NCBI GenBank assembly: GCA_023229525.1
Contig: JALNZC010000042.1
Location: 1 to 36,144, forward strand
DNA from: Bacteroidales bacterium
Lineage (GTDB): Bacteria > Bacteroidota > Bacteroidia > Bacteroidales > FEN-979
Length of the DNA: 36,144 nucleotides
Reading direction: 5' to 3'
The notes beneath the pieces were generated by a model that worked only from the letters and a program-made list of their open reading frames with translations, was not told where the DNA came from and did not search any database. The translations under genes and the position numbers were made by a program. Below are positions 34,213 to 36,144 of this stretch, piece by piece (position 1 is the first letter of the stretch; the number at the start of each line of letters is the position of its first letter).

Positions 34213-34968
34213 ATGGTCAAAGTTGGTCTTATCGGAGGTACCGGACTGGAAAAGTTGAATATTCTTGAAAAGGTTGATGAACTGAATGTTGAAACCCCAT
34301 ACGGGAATCCGAGTTCTTCATTTTACCATGGCACCAGCGGGAAATTTGAATTATTTATTTTATCCCGTCACGGTCGTGATCACACCATTACTCCCACCAA
34401 TGTCAACAACCGCGGCAATATCCATGCACTGAAAAAAATGGGCTGTCAGTATATTTTTGCGACTACAGCCTGTGGCAGCCTTCGGGAAGAAATCAAACGG
34501 GGCGACCTTGTCATTCCCGACCAGTTCATTGATTTTACCAAATTCCGGATCAATACATTTTTCGACCATTTTGAATCCGGTCAACCAGTTCATACCCCAA
34601 TGGCAGACCCTTTCTCCGACAACCTACGTAACGTGCTTACGAAAGCCTGCATCGAACTGGGCTTATCCTTTCATTCCAATGGAACAGTAGTCACCATTGA
34701 GGGTCCCAGGTTTTCGACCCGTACCGAATCAAAAATGTTCCGATTATTGGGTGCCGATATCATCAATATGAGTATAGCGCCTGAAGCTTGTCTGGCCAAT
34801 GAGGCAGGGATCCCCTATGCAGTCATCGCACTTTCCACTGATTATGATTCATGGAAACACGATGAAGAACCTGTGACCTGGGAGAACGTGCTGCAGGTCT
34901 TCAACGAGAATGTCCGGCACGTAACAAACCTTTTGGTACATATATTACAGACAGACAAAACACTCTGA
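34213..34968 (+). CDS. mtnP: S-methyl-5'-thioadenosine phosphorylase
   Basis: Cleaves methylthioadenosine with phosphate to adenine and 5-methylthioribose-1-phosphate, recycling the by-product of polyamine and other SAM reactions. 251 residues of the PNP/MTAP family 2. The phosphate site is LSRHGRDHTITP (50-61), followed by NVNNRGNI. Base- and sugar-site elements include TIEGPRFSTRTES, DIINMSIAPEACLANEAGIP and ALSTDYDSWKHDEEPV; the Asp of STDYDSW favours adenine nucleosides. Confusion with 5'-methylthioinosine or purine nucleoside phosphorylases is possible but less likely. It is a single gene, divergent from ccmF. Confidence 0.92.
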   Translation: MVKVGLIGGTGLEKLNILEKVDELNVETPYGNPSSSFYHGTSGKFELFILSRHGRDHTITPTNVNNRGNIHALKKMGCQYIFATTACGSLREEIKRGDLVIPDQFIDFTKFRINTFFDHFESGQPVHTPMADPFSDNLRNVLTKACIELGLSFHSNGTVVTIEGPRFSTRTESKMFRLLGADIINMSIAPEACLANEAGIPYAVIALSTDYDSWKHDEEPVTWENVLQVFNENVRHVTNLLVHILQTDKTL

Positions 34969-35166
34969 AAAATAGAAGAAATCAATTTATTATAAACGAG
35001 GTCTGTCAAATTTTTTCCGTATCCAGATGGGGTTATAATAATACTTTTGATAAACACAGATCTGAAGAACATAAACAAGTTATTGTGATCAAGAAAAACA
35101 TCCTGTCTTGTGGATTCAGGTAAAGGTGGCTGCACCGGTTGTAGATGAGTTAAAAATTATCATGTA

Positions 35167-35859
35167 TCATTCGGCTGACTTCTTGAAAATATTTTTCAAC
35201 TGATTAAAATTCATTGATGTCCAAAATGAAATATAGTTAATAAAATCTAATTTGGCCCTCGCGTGATATTGATCAAGATAATCGCTGGTAACCACGCGTG
35301 TAGTCCATTCCACACCAATATTGAGCCGGTTGGCAAATGTATAAAAAACGCCCAGGCCAACCGGAAAAATAGCTGCAACATTATTTCCTGATAGTTTATT
35401 GCCATTTACATAGCTGGAACTTGACCAGCTAATGATTCCAATACCTCCGGTTCCATATACATGAACTTTCCGGAAAGGGTTAAATCTGAACATAAGATTG
35501 GAAAAATCAATAGTGGCACAAACTACGATATCAGAGAATACACCATTGAAATGACGGTGAGGCTCATTATCACTAACATTCTTTCCATTTAATCCTCCAA
35601 TAAGGAGTTCACCGCGTAATCCAAATACATTACTTATCTGCCAGGTAGTAAATACTCCTCCGGCAATACTGACATTATGGGAAATAACAGATCCTTTTTT
35701 ATTCATATCACCGTAATAAAAGTCGGGGCCTAAGTTCACTCCGATTTGCCAATTACCTGCAAATTCATCCCATGATGGGAATACCGTTTCCTGGGCTGTA
35801 GCGAGTCCATACGCGACCAGAAAGAAAAAAAGAAAAAATGCTTTCTTTAAAGTAGTCAT
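35167..35859 (-). CDS. Outer-membrane beta-barrel protein (porin-like, DUF6089-type)
   Basis: 230 residues with a signal peptide at 1-22 (AFFLFFFLVAYGLATAQ). Strands follow in a barrel pattern: NWQIGVNLGPDFYYGDMNKKG, GLRGELLIGG, VHVYGTGGIGIISWSSSSY, PVGLGVFYTFANRLNIGVEW. This is the look of small Bacteroidota outer-membrane barrels. The frame is open to 35970, but ATG 35859 begins the signal peptide and lies 18 nt after a -7 box; the extra 37 residues would precede the promoter. Function unknown; structural or ligand-binding barrel. Confidence 0.8.
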   Translation of the reverse strand: MTTLKKAFFLFFFLVAYGLATAQETVFPSWDEFAGNWQIGVNLGPDFYYGDMNKKGSVISHNVSIAGGVFTTWQISNVFGLRGELLIGGLNGKNVSDNEPHRHFNGVFSDIVVCATIDFSNLMFRFNPFRKVHVYGTGGIGIISWSSSSYVNGNKLSGNNVAAIFPVGLGVFYTFANRLNIGVEWTTRVVTSDYLDQYHARAKLDFINYISFWTSMNFNQLKNIFKKSAE

Positions 35860-35877
35860 CCGGTTTGTATTTTTAAT

Positions 35878-35885
35878 CAAAATTA
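35878..35885 (-). promoter_or_regulatory. -7 box TAATTTTG with -33 TTG for the barrel-protein gene
   Basis: Exact TAnnTTTG on the minus strand, with a TTG 18 nt further upstream as -33 element, and 18 nt from ATG 35859. It fixes the start of the gene. Confidence 0.6.
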
Positions 35886-35956
35886 GGTTGAATTGGATGC
35901 TCTCAAGAGACGTTCCTCTGTTTTCTATCAACATCTTTATCAACATAATAAAAACA

Positions 35957-35989
35957 AAACCTCCGGTCATATATAATAACCGGAGGTTT
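35957..35989. terminator. Hairpin terminator, stem AAACCTCCGG / CCGGAGGTTT
   Basis: Perfect 10-bp stem with a 13-nt AT-rich loop. T-rich sequence flanks both sides, so it could terminate transcription in either direction. It lies between the barrel gene's promoter and the transposase-like start. Confidence 0.75.
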
Positions 35990-36044
35990 CTGTAATTATT
36001 TTTGTTTCAGGGGCTAGTGTCTTGACAAATTAGTATAGAAACAT

Positions 36045-36052
36045 TATCTTTG
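36045..36052 (+). promoter_or_regulatory. -7 box TATCTTTG with -33 TTG (36022) for the right-edge gene
   Basis: Exact TAnnTTTG with TTGACA beginning at 36022, 20 nt apart, and 20 nt before ATG 36073. This is the best-matched promoter in the window. Confidence 0.65.
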
Positions 36053-36072
36053 TGGAATAAAACCACAAAGCC

Positions 36073-36144
36073 ATGACAAGGATGACATTTAAATTAAAAT
36101 TAAAAGACCGTGAGTTTCTCACCAATTTGACAAAAACCGGTAAT
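36073..36144 (+). CDS. N-terminus of a probable IS630-type transposase, cut by window edge
   Basis: Only 24 codons are in the window (MTRMTFKLKLKDREFL, then TNLTKTGN). The pattern of Lys/Leu strand, DREFL helix start and LTKTG matches the beginning of IS630-family transposases, where LTxEERExLxxLxxxG opens the helix-turn-helix. It has its own strong promoter. A possible element end is the TA at about 36015 (IS630 elements insert at TA), but no terminal repeat can be confirmed without the right side. A second ATG at 36082 is an alternative start. Confidence 0.45.
   Translation, partial: MTRMTFKLKLKDREFLTNLTKTGN

Noticed and set aside
34842..35135. 97-codon minus-strand frame after mtnP
   Set aside because: A third of it is antisense to mtnP and the rest is AT-rich without recognisable motifs.
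35860..35970. 37-residue extension of the barrel protein
   Set aside because: It would precede the promoter and bury the signal peptide inside the protein.

Overview
The window looks like chromosomal DNA of an anaerobic member of the Bacteroidota, most likely Bacteroidales or a near relative. The reasons are: AT-rich DNA with short intergenic gaps; many genes preceded by the Bacteroidota-type -7 box TAnnTTTG; an ECF sigma / membrane anti-sigma / DUF4097-like operon; DUF5916 and MbnP-like proteins; many lipoproteins; and HydG, the maturase of [FeFe] hydrogenase, which points to hydrogen-evolving fermentation. No phage, CRISPR array or complete insertion sequence is visible.

Layout. (1) 1-2256: an octamer tandem array, then a minus-strand stress-type operon (sigma factor, single-span anti-sigma candidate, exported beta-solenoid protein). 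(2) 2347-3231: an EamA transporter. (3) 3509-7165: a four-gene plus-strand operon of hydG, a TM1266-like regulator, a membrane PAS-HisKA_2 histidine kinase and a second TM1266-like regulator. (4) 7170-9061: carbamate kinase diverging from a second EamA transporter. (5) 9200-11274: tRNA methylthiotransferase MtaB overlapping an inositol-monophosphatase-like gene. (6) 11416-16520: a DUF5916 outer-membrane protein, convergent with a two-gene unit encoding a retropepsin-like aspartic protease and an exported protein with four glycogen-binding-like (CBM48/AMPK) modules. (7) 16845-18921: gmd and fcl, the GDP-mannose to GDP-L-fucose pathway. (8) 19032-23853, minus strand: MbnP-like lipoprotein, tRNA-Gly(CCC), CoA-acylating aldehyde dehydrogenase, ABC-F ATPase. 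(9) 23.9-25.5 kb: a repeat-rich island holding two degenerate heptamer arrays, one octamer array, a frameshifted receiver-domain relic, an ICMT-like methyltransferase and a diacylglycerol-kinase-type gene. (10) 25481-35859: S9 peptidase lipoprotein, a polyprenyl-phosphate sugar transferase, a PEGA-like lipoprotein, a Gfo/Idh/MocA oxidoreductase, Pcm, CcmF, MTA phosphorylase and an outer-membrane barrel protein. (11) Right edge: a hairpin terminator and the first 24 codons of a probable transposase.

The most distinctive feature is the hydG operon, where a sensor kinase is sandwiched between two clearly paralogous 85-residue TM1266-like proteins. Next are the protease plus four-module CBM48 pair, the 7-bp and 8-bp intergenic arrays, and the operator-like dyads at the hydG, ccmF and mtaP promoters. 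Several gene starts were moved inward because the longer reading frames begin inside or upstream of the -7 box. All functional calls come from motif recognition by eye, with no database search.
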